Source of the DNA: Aquidulcibacter sp.
GTDB lineage: Bacteria; Pseudomonadota; Alphaproteobacteria; Caulobacterales; Aquidulcibacteraceae
Length of the DNA stretch: 51,627 bases
Direction of reading: 5' to 3'
NCBI GenBank assembly: GCA_027532555.1
Contig: JAPZTJ010000025.1
Span: 1 to 51,627, forward strand
Shown here: piece after piece, positions 25,031 to 33,514 of the stretch
Layout of the letters: every line of letters begins with the position of its first letter
Numbering within the stretch: position 1 is the first letter of the stretch
Program-made: the position numbers and the translations under genes
The notes under the pieces: generated by a model
Databases searched by the model: none
The model's input: only the letters and a program-made list of their open reading frames with translations
What the model was told of the DNA's origin: nothing

Positions 25031-25050
25031 TTGTGTCATTGCTGTGACGT
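25031..25050. promoter_or_regulatory. Candidate Pho box between phnG and phnF
   Basis: TTGTGTCATTG is followed directly by CTGTGACGTAA, giving two TGTGnC half-sites with the 11-bp period of PhoB boxes (consensus CTGTCAT repeated every 11 bp). It lies about 80 bp before phnG and 40 bp before phnF. The match to consensus is moderate. No clear PhnF palindrome was found in this spacer. Confidence 0.3.
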
Positions 25051-25089
25051 AATATAGATTTGTTGGATATCATGTAAAAAGGCAATAAA

Positions 25090-25842
25090 ATGTCAATTAT
25101 TATTGATGAAAAAAGCCAATCGACAACAAATTGGCGAGCAATCGTCCAGTGGCTCGAAGTGGAGATTTCTGAGCGTCGGTTGGTACCGGGCGACAAATTG
25201 CCAACTGAGCTACAAATCTGTGAACGGTTTTCGACAAATCGTCATACGACTCGCCGCGCGCTGGCGCACTTACAGTCGAAAGGGCTGGTCGAATCGACCC
25301 AAGGACGGGGCAGTTTCGTTCGGCGGCCGACTTTGATCTACAGTATCGGAAAGCGAACGCGCTTTTCTGCAGGTCTGCAAGAGCAAGCAGCTAATCCAGA
25401 AACCAAGACTTTGGCCTTAGATACCCGCCCCGCAGAGCCACATGTGGCGGCAGCACTTGGGTTAAAAGGTGGATCCCCGACGGTCTTTTTAGAGCGCCTC
25501 GGATTTGCCAATGGCCAAGTGATCTCAGTTGCTAGACATTGGTTTGCGTTTGAACGCTTCCCGACATTTGCTGTCTTTTATGCGCGATCCAAGTCGATTA
25601 CCCAAACCCTGATTGATTGTGGCGTACCGGATTATACGCGGCTGCGAACGAAAATCAGTTCGCGGTTACCGACCGCGCAGGAAACCCAGCTCCTGCATGT
25701 ACCACGACACATTCCGTTGTTGGTGACACATGCTTGGAACGTCGATGGCCTTGGCCGACCGCTCGAATATGGCGAAGCCCGAATGGCCTCTGACCGTGTG
25801 GAAATAACCATCGAAAACGAACGACTGCCAGACTTGGACTAA
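25090..25842 (+). CDS. phnF: PhnF, GntR/HutC-family phosphonate regulator
   Basis: A 250-residue regulator. The N-terminal winged helix shows WLEVEISERRLVPGDKLPTE, ERFSTNRHTTRRALAHLQ and LVESTQGRGSFV. The C-terminal UbiC-type ligand domain (about 90-245) shows VFLERLGFANGQVISVARHW and ends GRPLEYGEARMASDRVEITI. This architecture, and position divergent from phnG, fits PhnF, the repressor found in many C-P lyase loci. It is followed 45 bp later by the second phnM. Confidence 0.88.
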   Translation: MSIIIDEKSQSTTNWRAIVQWLEVEISERRLVPGDKLPTELQICERFSTNRHTTRRALAHLQSKGLVESTQGRGSFVRRPTLIYSIGKRTRFSAGLQEQAANPETKTLALDTRPAEPHVAAALGLKGGSPTVFLERLGFANGQVISVARHWFAFERFPTFAVFYARSKSITQTLIDCGVPDYTRLRTKISSRLPTAQETQLLHVPRHIPLLVTHAWNVDGLGRPLEYGEARMASDRVEITIENERLPDLD

Positions 25843-25887
25843 TTTCTCGCCCACTTCCTCCCAACCTCCAACAGCAATGAGCCGAAC

Positions 25888-27021
25888 GTGACCATCCAAC
25901 TTTCTCAAGCCAAAATCGTAACGCCCACTGGGGTAATTCAAGGAAGTCTTTCCTTCAAAGGCGCAGAAATCCAAGACATTGTCGAAGGTCCAAGCCAACA
26001 TGGTGAGGATTGTGATGGGGATTGGTTGATCCCCGGTATCATTGATATTCATACCGACAATCTGGAGCGTCATTTTTTCCCGCGCGCCAATATCGATTGG
26101 AACCCCGTTTCTGCTGCTGTGGTCCATGATGGCCTGTGCATTAGCGTTGGTGTGACGACCGTCTTCGACTCCCTGTCGATCGGCTCCTTTGGCTCGGGCT
26201 CGGCGCGTACGCCCGACAATTTGATCCGGCTAACGGATGCTCTGCACGAAGCGCATGACAAACAACTATTGAAAGCAACCCACCGCCTACATTGGCGATG
26301 CGAGGCCCCCTCTGACGTTATGGCGGACTGGCTGCCAGACTTCGCAGATGCACCACTAACCGGTTTGTTCTCGCTGATGGATCACACACCGGGCCAGCGC
26401 CAGTATCGCAATATTGATAAGTTCCTCGATATGTGGCGGCGGGAAGGATTAACCGAAGCAGCAATTGAAGACCGATTGACAGAGCGGCGCGCAAATGTTG
26501 CCCGTCATGATGCGGCTAATCGGCGTCTTGTGGTCGAAGTTGCTAAAGCTCGTGGCGTGCCTATCGCCAGCCACGACGATGAATCCATCGCCCATATCAA
26601 CGAAGCAGCAGATCTTGGTGCCACCATCGCGGAATTCCCAGTGACGATGGAAGCAGCACATGCGGCCCAAGCACGCGGGATGCATATTGTCATGGGCGGG
26701 CCTAACCTCATCCGGGGCGGCTCTTACTCTGGCAATGTGCCGGCCAAGGATTTGATCGCAGCAGGGCTGCCGATTGGTTTTGCTTCTGACTATGTGCCCC
26801 GCAGCTTGATTGAGTGCGCCTTTGCCCTTGCCGCTGGCCCTTGGCAATGGCCGATCGAGCAAGCAGTAAACACGGTAACGGGTCTGCCTGCCCGGGCTGT
26901 TGGCCTCCATGATCGTGGAACTTTAGAAGTCGGCAAACGTGCCGATGTTGTTCGCGTGAAAGTCGTCGACGGACACGCCCTTGTGCGCGGCGTCTGGACG
27001 GGGGGCGTCCGCGTCGGCTGA
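25888..27021 (+). CDS. phnM: Second PhnM-family amidohydrolase
   Basis: A 377-residue complete PhnM paralogue starting at a GTG. It keeps WLIPGIIDIHTDNLERHFFP, ISVGVTTVFDSLS, LFSLMDHTPGQRQ, IASHDDESIAHINEA, HIVMGGPNLIRGGSYSGN and FASDYVPRSLIECAF, so the metal and substrate residues appear intact. It differs clearly from the copy at 19017-20162, so it is not a recent duplicate. It lies downstream of phnF, and its TGA shares one base with the ATG of the EEP-fold gene. Either a redundant RPnTP diphosphatase or one with altered substrate preference is possible. Confidence 0.92.
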   Translation: MTIQLSQAKIVTPTGVIQGSLSFKGAEIQDIVEGPSQHGEDCDGDWLIPGIIDIHTDNLERHFFPRANIDWNPVSAAVVHDGLCISVGVTTVFDSLSIGSFGSGSARTPDNLIRLTDALHEAHDKQLLKATHRLHWRCEAPSDVMADWLPDFADAPLTGLFSLMDHTPGQRQYRNIDKFLDMWRREGLTEAAIEDRLTERRANVARHDAANRRLVVEVAKARGVPIASHDDESIAHINEAADLGATIAEFPVTMEAAHAAQARGMHIVMGGPNLIRGGSYSGNVPAKDLIAAGLPIGFASDYVPRSLIECAFALAAGPWQWPIEQAVNTVTGLPARAVGLHDRGTLEVGKRADVVRVKVVDGHALVRGVWTGGVRVG

Positions 27022-27758
27022 TGCGTGTTCTCACCCTCAACATCTGGAAGGACGAGGGTGACTTAGCTGCACGCCTTGAGATGTTTGTGGCAGAATGCCG
27101 CCTCCTGCAGCCGGATCTAATCTGTCTGCAGGAGGTTTATGCGGACGCGACGATGGATGCGGGGGAATGGCTGGCCGACGCGTTGGGGTTAACCCGGGTC
27201 GGCGTACCAGCGCGCATCAAGCAAAGGTCGGGGGTTCTTTCGAGCTCTGGCCTCGCTATTTTATCGCGACTGCCGCTCCTCACGGAAGAAAGTCTAGACC
27301 TGCCAACAAGTGCTGCCGATGGCGGCCGCAAATCCTTATCCGCGGTGTTTGAAGCAACTAATGGTCCAATCCGCGTTGTCTCTCTCCACTTGTCTCATCT
27401 GAAGGCAGACGAAGGTGACATGCTGCGCCAGCAACAATTGGCAGCGATTTGGTCTTGGGCGAGCGAGGGTTGGGATCATCCCATCATTCTAGCTGGCGAC
27501 TTCAACGCCACGCGCGCGGCCGCATGCTTTGACTGGTTGTATCAGCAGGAGAGGATCATTAGCACCGACACTCTATTGCCACAGGCAACAAGCCTGCGCC
27601 ATCAGCCCAATGCTCTGATCGATCACATCCTCTTGGCAGACCGAGGTGGCTGGGAGTTAAATAGCGTAGAGCTTTGTTTTACAGGAGTTGATGCCACAAC
27701 CGGACGCTTTGCCAGCGACCACTTCGGCATTTTGGCAAGCTTTAATCCAATTGACTGA
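27021..27758 (+). CDS. Endonuclease/exonuclease/phosphatase-fold hydrolase
   Basis: A 245-residue EEP-superfamily phosphoesterase with all expected active-site elements: MRVLTLNIW (Asn), DLICLQEVYAD (metal-binding Glu), VVSLHLSHLKADEGD, ILAGDFNATRAA (Asp and Asn), LIDHILLAD and the terminal SDHFGILASF (Asp-His). The size equals the catalytic core alone, with no signal peptide, so it should act in the cytoplasm. It is coupled to phnM2 by a one-base stop/start overlap, which ties it to phosphonate breakdown. EEP enzymes cleave phosphodiesters in nucleic acids, lipids and small molecules. Opening the cyclic ribose phosphate made by PhnJ is one candidate role; this is an inference. Confidence 0.82.
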   Translation: MRVLTLNIWKDEGDLAARLEMFVAECRLLQPDLICLQEVYADATMDAGEWLADALGLTRVGVPARIKQRSGVLSSSGLAILSRLPLLTEESLDLPTSAADGGRKSLSAVFEATNGPIRVVSLHLSHLKADEGDMLRQQQLAAIWSWASEGWDHPIILAGDFNATRAAACFDWLYQQERIISTDTLLPQATSLRHQPNALIDHILLADRGGWELNSVELCFTGVDATTGRFASDHFGILASFNPID

Positions 27759-27855
27759 AGTATACCGCGATTTATCGTCACAAATCGTCTGATTACGGCA
27801 CCATTTTGTTTGGCCATGTCACGGGCCTGTCGTGCAAGCGCCATAAGCCAAATCC

Positions 27856-29667
27856 ATGTCCCAACAAAGCAATCAGGCGCGCCACTCATGGCGCGAGACC
27901 ATTGGATTCTGCGCCCGCTACTGGGCGCAAGAAAGACCACTTTTGTCCGTCGTCGTCGTGCTGACGCTCGTGATGGTCGCCGCGGAAGTCTGCATCCCGC
28001 TTTCAGCGGGCCATTTGGTTGATACGCTGACCAAAGTTGCCGCGGGCGGCCTAAGCGACGAAAGCGCTGGGCAAGCAGCGCTGATGGCCGTTGGCCTCAT
28101 GACTGGGATTTCGGCCGTCTATTATGTGCTGGGCAATATTTCGACCCGTGTTTACCACCGCGCTGCAGCGCGCTGTATGGCTAAAGTCATTGAAGACGGG
28201 TTCGCGCGGATTCAGCATTTTTCCTCAGATTGGCATGCCAATACGTTTGCCGGTGCAACCGTCCATAAGCTGACGCGCGGCCGTTGGTCTTATGAGCACA
28301 TCTCCGACATTTTATGGCAGCAATTCTTCCCGCTCGGCTTGGTCATTCTAGGCCTTGCTGGCGTGATGCTGGTTCGCTTTCCCGTGGTGGGGATCGTGTT
28401 TTTGGTGATGGTTGTCGTCTATGTGGTGGCTTCTTTTGTGATCGCCATCCGCTATGTGCGTCCTGCCAACGTGGTAGCAGCAGCCGCTGATTCTCGTATT
28501 GGTGCTGCGGTGGCCGACGCCGTCTCCAACAATAATGCGGTCAAAGCGTTTGGGGCAGAGAAGCGCGAGACCGAGCGGTTTGAGCAGGTTACTGGTAAAT
28601 GGCGGTCCCTCGCGGTCATATCCTGGCGCAAGGCTTTGGATATGGGCCTGATCCAGCATTTTTTGTGGTTGAGCTTACAAGCTGCCATGTTGGTTTTGCT
28701 GATCGGACTTTCAACGCGCGGGCAAGCTACGCCGGGTGACGTTGCCTTTGTGATCACTGCCAACTTCCAATTGGGCGGCAGTTTGCGCAAAGTCGGCGAT
28801 CACATCCGCATGCTTCAGCGCGCGAGCGCAGAGCTGGCCGATATCATCGAATTTGATCGCGCGCCGCTCGGCGTCGAGGACGTCGATCAAGCGCCAGACT
28901 TTCAGCCGGGTCTGGGTGAGATCATCTTCGACCAAGTCCAGTTTTCCTATCCGGGGTCACAGGGCGACAAAGCTTCCTTGTATCAGAATCTCGATCTTCG
29001 CATCGCGCCCGGCGAAAAGATTGCGCTGGTTGGCCCCTCTGGGTCTGGCAAGTCTACCTTCGTCAAACTCATCCAGCGCCTCTATGACCTGAAGTCCGGC
29101 ACCATTTGGATTGACGCCCAAGATATCGCACAAGTCCAGCAGGCAAGTCTGCGCCGTGCAATCTCGATCGTGCCGCAAGAGCCAATCCTGTTCCATCGCA
29201 GTCTGGCAGATAACATCGCTTATGCGCATCCTAACGCGCCGATGGAAGCCATCATTCAGGCAGCAAAGCGTGCGTATGCCCATGATTTCATCGAGGCCTT
29301 ACCGGAAGGCTACCAAACCTTGGTGGGAGAGCGTGGCGTGAAGCTTTCTGGCGGAGAGCGTCAGCGCGTTGCCATTGCCCGTGCCTTTTTGGCGGACGCC
29401 AATATCGTCATCTTCGATGAGGCGACCTCCAGCCTCGATACGGTGACCGAGCGACTGATCCAAGCGGCGATGGCCGATCTGATGGTCGATCGCACCACAA
29501 TCATCGTGGCACACCGCTTGTCGACCATTAAGGACGTGGATCGGATCTTGGTGTTTGAACGTGGCAGGATTATTGAGCAAGGTCATCACCAAGCCCTCTT
29601 GGCGATCCCAGAAGGTGCTTATGCCCGCCTTCATGCGGTCCACGCGGAAGATCAATTTATTGGGTAA
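27856..29667 (+). CDS. ABC exporter, fused membrane and ATPase domains
   Basis: A 603-residue half-transporter of the MsbA/type IV exporter class. About six membrane helices occupy residues 20-320. The ATPase has Walker A GPSGSGKSTFVK, a Q-loop VPQEPILFH, signature LSGGERQRVAIARAF, Walker B IVIFDEATSSLD and switch His in VAHRLSTIKD. It would work as a homodimer in the inner membrane. It starts 97 bp after the EEP gene in a spacer with no other feature and may share its transcript. The substrate is unknown; its place between the two leftward phosphonate arms is the only hint. Confidence 0.85.
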   Translation: MSQQSNQARHSWRETIGFCARYWAQERPLLSVVVVLTLVMVAAEVCIPLSAGHLVDTLTKVAAGGLSDESAGQAALMAVGLMTGISAVYYVLGNISTRVYHRAAARCMAKVIEDGFARIQHFSSDWHANTFAGATVHKLTRGRWSYEHISDILWQQFFPLGLVILGLAGVMLVRFPVVGIVFLVMVVVYVVASFVIAIRYVRPANVVAAAADSRIGAAVADAVSNNNAVKAFGAEKRETERFEQVTGKWRSLAVISWRKALDMGLIQHFLWLSLQAAMLVLLIGLSTRGQATPGDVAFVITANFQLGGSLRKVGDHIRMLQRASAELADIIEFDRAPLGVEDVDQAPDFQPGLGEIIFDQVQFSYPGSQGDKASLYQNLDLRIAPGEKIALVGPSGSGKSTFVKLIQRLYDLKSGTIWIDAQDIAQVQQASLRRAISIVPQEPILFHRSLADNIAYAHPNAPMEAIIQAAKRAYAHDFIEALPEGYQTLVGERGVKLSGGERQRVAIARAFLADANIVIFDEATSSLDTVTERLIQAAMADLMVDRTTIIVAHRLSTIKDVDRILVFERGRIIEQGHHQALLAIPEGAYARLHAVHAEDQFIG

Positions 29668-29675
29668 GACCTAAA

Positions 29676-30503
29676 CTAGTTCAGGATTCGGGCCAGTGTA
29701 CGTAACCTTTGACCAGCCTTTCGCCCCGTCAAACCATGAAAGCCCGACAAGGACGGATAGCTCACCACACTATCTGGCGCGGAAAACTCAAGCCCACGCC
29801 CCGTACTGAGCGCAAAGCGTCGACCGGGCTTTGGATTAAGTTTTGGCGTGATTTCGCGGACGCCATATTGCACATGATGCGAGATATCCCAATGATGGGG
29901 GACGCCGTCGCATTTCAAATTCAGCCAACAATGTCCGGTGGACCAGTGCTCACGTGGTTCGGCGATGTGCACGCCAATGACGTAGGCGGCGGGCACGCCA
30001 ATCGCGCGCAAAGCCGCGACAGCTAGAGTGTGCATATCCACACATGTGCCGGGCGTAAGACCGCATTCCAAAGCAGGCATGGAGTCTTCACCCGTCCCCA
30101 GATGCGTCTCGCGCGCCCCATAGGTAAAGTGGTCGCCAACATATTGGATGAGGGCGGGTACGCGGATTGGTAGGGGTGCGTCGGCCACTTCTGCCGCGAT
30201 TTGATCCATCAAAGCCTGTGACGGCCGCTCAAACGCGCTGAGACCGGGCGTGAAAGCCTCGTCGCTTAACCCGGGGCCGGGCTCGTCAAAGGCTATTCGC
30301 ACCATGGGTTGATCGCCAGCTTTCAAAGCGAACTGATAGGCTGCAATCCTTCCCTGCACGTCTTGCACAATCGCTTGCGGGTCCGCGCCTTCAAAGGTGA
30401 CGCTCCCGACCTTTTGCTCCCATGTGTTGGGCGCAACTGGGAAGAGGTAAAGGCCTGTATCTTGAACGGGTTCTTCCAGAAAAGCTTCAAACACACCCAT
30501 CAT
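29676..30503 (-). CDS. Transglutaminase-like protein at the end of the phn transport operon
   Basis: A 275-residue protein with a transglutaminase-like cysteine-protease core. The Cys lies in TPGTCVDMHTLAVAALRAIG (Cys about 173), the His in STGHCWLNL and the Asp in HHWDISHHVQYG, a complete Cys-His-Asp triad. An N-terminal beta region of about 130 residues precedes it, and no signal peptide is visible. The start overlaps the phnN stop (ATGA), so it is the last gene of phnDEECN. Transglutaminase-like proteins can be proteases, amidases or transferases. I know of no assigned role for one in C-P lyase loci. Confidence 0.78.
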   Translation of the reverse strand: MMGVFEAFLEEPVQDTGLYLFPVAPNTWEQKVGSVTFEGADPQAIVQDVQGRIAAYQFALKAGDQPMVRIAFDEPGPGLSDEAFTPGLSAFERPSQALMDQIAAEVADAPLPIRVPALIQYVGDHFTYGARETHLGTGEDSMPALECGLTPGTCVDMHTLAVAALRAIGVPAAYVIGVHIAEPREHWSTGHCWLNLKCDGVPHHWDISHHVQYGVREITPKLNPKPGRRFALSTGRGLEFSAPDSVVSYPSLSGFHGLTGRKAGQRLRTLARILN

Positions 30504-31045
30504 GACGTCTCCAGGATTTCAACCAACTTTGAAACACCAGCATCCAAACTCGCATCATTGTTTAAGAAAACAACGTCTGGGCCGGTCACATCATAAGCGG
30601 CGGCACGCGCGATGCGGTCAGCAATCTCAGAGGCTGTTTCACGGCCGCGGGCCATTAAGCGCTGCTCAATGACCTTGCTGGGCGCAGTAATCGAAACAAT
30701 GACCAAGGGCGAAAACTGCTGCCGCGCCTCGTCCAAAATCGCGCGGGAGACATTGACCACCACCTGCTGGCCTCGCTCTAACCGAGCCGTAATGTCAGCT
30801 GAAACGCCGTATGAAAGGCCGTGGGCATTCCAGGAAAGCGCAAAATCACCTCTTTGACGCTTTAGCTCAAATTCAGACGGCTCGATGGCAATGTGATCTT
30901 CCCCACCAGCATCCTGTGGCCGGGTAATGAAGCGTTGGGGGAAGTGATAAATGGGATCGTTTGAAAGCTGGGCCTTAGCCCCATCAAGGAGCGAATCCTT
31001 GCCAACGCCCGACGGCCCGACGATCAGAAACAAGGTTCCCATCAT
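30500..31045 (-). CDS. phnN: PhnN, ribose 1,5-bisphosphate phosphokinase
   Basis: A 181-residue P-loop kinase that converts ribose 1,5-bisphosphate to PRPP, the salvage end of the C-P lyase pathway. It has Walker A LIVGPSGVGKDSLLDG at the N-terminus, the guanylate-kinase-like FITRPQDAGGEDHIAI and FALSWNAHGLSYG of PhnN, and IVSITAPSKVIEQRLMARGR. Length equals E. coli PhnN (185). Two in-frame ATGs (31045 and 31042) are equivalent. It lies 15 bp after the hexapeptide transferase. Confidence 0.9.
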   Translation of the reverse strand: MMGTLFLIVGPSGVGKDSLLDGAKAQLSNDPIYHFPQRFITRPQDAGGEDHIAIEPSEFELKRQRGDFALSWNAHGLSYGVSADITARLERGQQVVVNVSRAILDEARQQFSPLVIVSITAPSKVIEQRLMARGRETASEIADRIARAAAYDVTGPDVVFLNNDASLDAGVSKLVEILETS

Positions 31046-31060
31046 GGCCTGTAACGCCGA

Positions 31061-31750
31061 CTAGGAGTGTTTCTCGACAAAGGCATCGGCATCCAAATCC
31101 CTAAAATCCTGCAGCGCTTCAGCCAGCTTTTCATGCTCCCAATCCCACCAAGCCAGGGCAAGAAGGCCGTCTTGAACTGCTTTTGGAAACCGCTCGCGGA
31201 TAGGCTTTGAGGGTACCCCGCCAACAATCGTAAAGGGGGCCACGTCCTTTGACACAACTGCCCCGGCGCCGACAACTGCACCGGTCCCAACGCTGACACC
31301 TGCAAGAATGGTTGCCCCGTGGCCGATCCAGACATCATGTCCGATCGTCACATCGTCTGCGCGCCGCCACTCAAAGAAATCATCATCGTCCTGCTCGCCC
31401 AATTGATAAGAAACGGAGCGATAGGTGAAGTGATGAAGGGCGGCCTTCCACGTTGGGTGGTTACCGGGATTAAGGCGTGTGTCGCGCGCGATGGAGCAGA
31501 ATTTGCCAATTGTGGTATAAGCGGTGCTCGAGTCCGTCACGATGTAACTGTAAGCACCCATCTCGGTTTCCATCAAAGAGGTGCGGGCCCCAACGCGGGT
31601 CCAAGGACCCAAGATGCAGTCGCGGACATGGGCTTCAGGCGAGATACCCGGTTCAGATTCTAACGGCTTTTCAGCGGCCGGATCAGGCTTCCAGTGCTCA
31701 AAATAGCGATAGTCCGGCGGCAAGATCCGCCCAGCGAGCCTACCCGTCAC
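31061..31750 (-). CDS. Hexapeptide-repeat transferase of the phosphonate-locus family
   Basis: A 229-residue left-handed beta-helix acetyltransferase of the kind regularly found in phosphonate operons and annotated as phosphonate metabolism protein, transferase hexapeptide-repeat family. It shows isoleucine-patch repeats (CILGPWTRVGARTSLMETEM; VTIGHDVWIGHGATILAGVS; VGTGAVVGAGAVVSKDVAPF). The xenobiotic-acetyltransferase-like block NPGNHPTWKAALHHFTYRS supplies the probable catalytic His. It overlaps phnC by four bases. Its acceptor is not known; acetylation of an aminophosphonate, as done by PhnO elsewhere, is a possible parallel. Confidence 0.85.
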   Translation of the reverse strand: MTGRLAGRILPPDYRYFEHWKPDPAAEKPLESEPGISPEAHVRDCILGPWTRVGARTSLMETEMGAYSYIVTDSSTAYTTIGKFCSIARDTRLNPGNHPTWKAALHHFTYRSVSYQLGEQDDDDFFEWRRADDVTIGHDVWIGHGATILAGVSVGTGAVVGAGAVVSKDVAPFTIVGGVPSKPIRERFPKAVQDGLLALAWWDWEHEKLAEALQDFRDLDADAFVEKHS

Positions 31751-32538
31751 GCAACAGCCTCCAGGAGCTGTTCTGCTTCGTTCTTGGCACCTGATCCTTC
31801 GATAACGTGGCGGCCGTAAATCGCGTCCACCACAGAGGCGTTGAGATCATCAGGCGTGCCATCAAACACGATTTGCCCATCTGCCATGCCGATAATCCGT
31901 GGACAGAACCGGCGTGCAATATCCAGCGCATGTAGATTGACGAGAACGGTAATATTGCGCTCCCGATTAATGGTGGACAGCGTCTCCATTACCGTTTGGG
32001 CATTGGCTGGGTCGAGGGAGGCGATAGGCTCGTCCGCCAAAATGATCTCAGGCAATTGCATCAAGGTCCGCGCAATGGCGACGCGCTGCTGCTGCCCGCC
32101 AGACAAGGTATTGCACCGTTGTAAGGCGGTGTGGGACATGCCCAAAGCGTGCAATTCCAGAATGGCGCGTGCGCGTTCTTCGGCCGGGAAGAGCTTAAGC
32201 ATCGGGGCCACGCCACGTTGACGGGCTAGGCTGCCAATCAAAACATTGGTTAAAACGTCTAGACGTGGCGACAAATTGAACTGCTGAAACACCATGCCAC
32301 AAGTCGCACGCCACTGACTAAGTGCTTTACCTCGCAACTCCGTCACCGGCTTGCCATGCCAGGTTATTGCGCCCTCATTCGTGTCGCAAAGACGATTAAT
32401 CAATCGCAGAAGCGTGGACTTACCAGCCCCGGAACGGCCAATAATGCCAACCATCGAGCCAGCAGGGATTTGTAAGGACACATCCTGCACCGCATGGGTT
32501 GAACCAAAGTGCTTTGTCACGGACTTGAGTTCGAGCAC
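31747..32538 (-). CDS. phnC: PhnC, phosphonate ABC importer ATPase
   Basis: A 263-residue importer ATPase. It begins MLELKSVTKHFGSTHAV and has Walker A GIIGRSGAGKSTLLRLINRL, the PhnC-type CGMVFQQFNLSPRLDVLTNVLIG, signature LSGGQQQRVAIARTL and Walker B IILADEPIASLDP. A good AGGAGG site precedes the start. The 112-bp gap from phnE and a Pho-box-like repeat there may give it an extra promoter. It energises uptake through the two PhnE proteins. Confidence 0.93.
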   Translation of the reverse strand: MLELKSVTKHFGSTHAVQDVSLQIPAGSMVGIIGRSGAGKSTLLRLINRLCDTNEGAITWHGKPVTELRGKALSQWRATCGMVFQQFNLSPRLDVLTNVLIGSLARQRGVAPMLKLFPAEERARAILELHALGMSHTALQRCNTLSGGQQQRVAIARTLMQLPEIILADEPIASLDPANAQTVMETLSTINRERNITVLVNLHALDIARRFCPRIIGMADGQIVFDGTPDDLNASVVDAIYGRHVIEGSGAKNEAEQLLEAVA

Positions 32539-32577
32539 GTATGCCTCCTATTGCTGACTTGAGGCTAAGGCTGGCTC

Positions 32578-32595
32578 GTGAAACCTATGTGACGG
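32578..32595 (-). promoter_or_regulatory. Weak Pho-box-like direct repeat before phnC
   Basis: On the reverse strand CCGTCACATAG is followed by GTTTCAC, two TCAC-ending half-sites with an 11-bp period. It lies in the only gap of the transport operon (32539-32650), 40-60 bp before phnC. The consensus match is poor. Nothing else is evident in the gap. Confidence 0.2.
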
Positions 32596-32650
32596 TCGAG
32601 CGCGACTCTTACGATTAGGGAGTTGATTTGTTGGGCGCACAGGAGATTCC

Positions 32651-33514
32651 TCAGCCGTGCACCAATTTCGAGCGGATGTTCTCTGAGACATAGTCAAGCG
32701 CCATGACGCAGAGCACATAGGCAATGACGATCCAGGCGACTTGATCAAAAGCAAAGATGCGGATCCGCTCTTCCAGTTCAAACCCGATGCCGCCCGCGCC
32801 TACAATACCCAAGATGGCAGCGTTGCGGAAATTGGACTCCAACATATAGAGCGACTGACTGGCCATCACCGGCAAAACCTCTGGCAAAAGGCCAAAGCGT
32901 ATAGCGGCTCGGCGTTGCCCCCCTGTCGCACGAATGCCTTCTTGCGGGCGCGGGTCACTATTCTCGATTGCCTCGGCATAAAGCTTAGCAATGCGCGGGA
33001 TATCGGTTAGCGCGAGCGCGATGACACCGCCAAAGGGTCCTAGCCCAAAGGCGACGATGAGAATGAGCGCCCATACAAGGGCGGGAATGGCACGAAAGAC
33101 GTCAAAGCTGCGCCGGATAAGGAAGTGCAAGACCGGGTTCGAAACAAAGGTCTTAGCGCCGAGCAATCCCAAAGGTATGGCACCCAAGACTCCCAAGAAG
33201 GTCCCGGCGACCGCCATTGCAAAGGTCGCGGCCAAGGCTTGCAGGATCCGAACTTCCTCGCCAGCGGCATTAGGCGGAAACATGCCACCCATGAAATCAG
33301 CCAGTTTCGAGAGGCCTTTGGCAAAGGCAGCCGGCGTCATATCTACCCCAATACACAGGGTGATAAACACAGCACTCAACCCAATCCACAGGGCAAGGCG
33401 CCGCGCGTGGACAGCCAATGGTGTGTCCACCAGATGCGGCGCAATAGCGCGAGCCGCCTGCATCTCTTGGGCTGTAACGGGATGCGGGGCGACAAGGACT
33501 GCGCTGGTCGTCAT
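32651..33514 (-). CDS. phnE: PhnE, phosphonate ABC importer permease (second copy)
   Basis: A 287-residue inner-membrane permease with about six helices and the binding-protein-dependent transport loop EGIRATGGQRRAAIRFGLLP, the EAA motif that contacts PhnC. Other PhnE-like stretches are FDVFRAIPALVWALILIVAFG, IPRIAKLYAEAIENSD and GAGGIGFELEERIR. It overlaps the first phnE by four bases, and the pair would form a heterodimeric channel, as in organisms with split phnE genes. Confidence 0.9.
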   Translation of the reverse strand: MTTSAVLVAPHPVTAQEMQAARAIAPHLVDTPLAVHARRLALWIGLSAVFITLCIGVDMTPAAFAKGLSKLADFMGGMFPPNAAGEEVRILQALAATFAMAVAGTFLGVLGAIPLGLLGAKTFVSNPVLHFLIRRSFDVFRAIPALVWALILIVAFGLGPFGGVIALALTDIPRIAKLYAEAIENSDPRPQEGIRATGGQRRAAIRFGLLPEVLPVMASQSLYMLESNFRNAAILGIVGAGGIGFELEERIRIFAFDQVAWIVIAYVLCVMALDYVSENIRSKLVHG

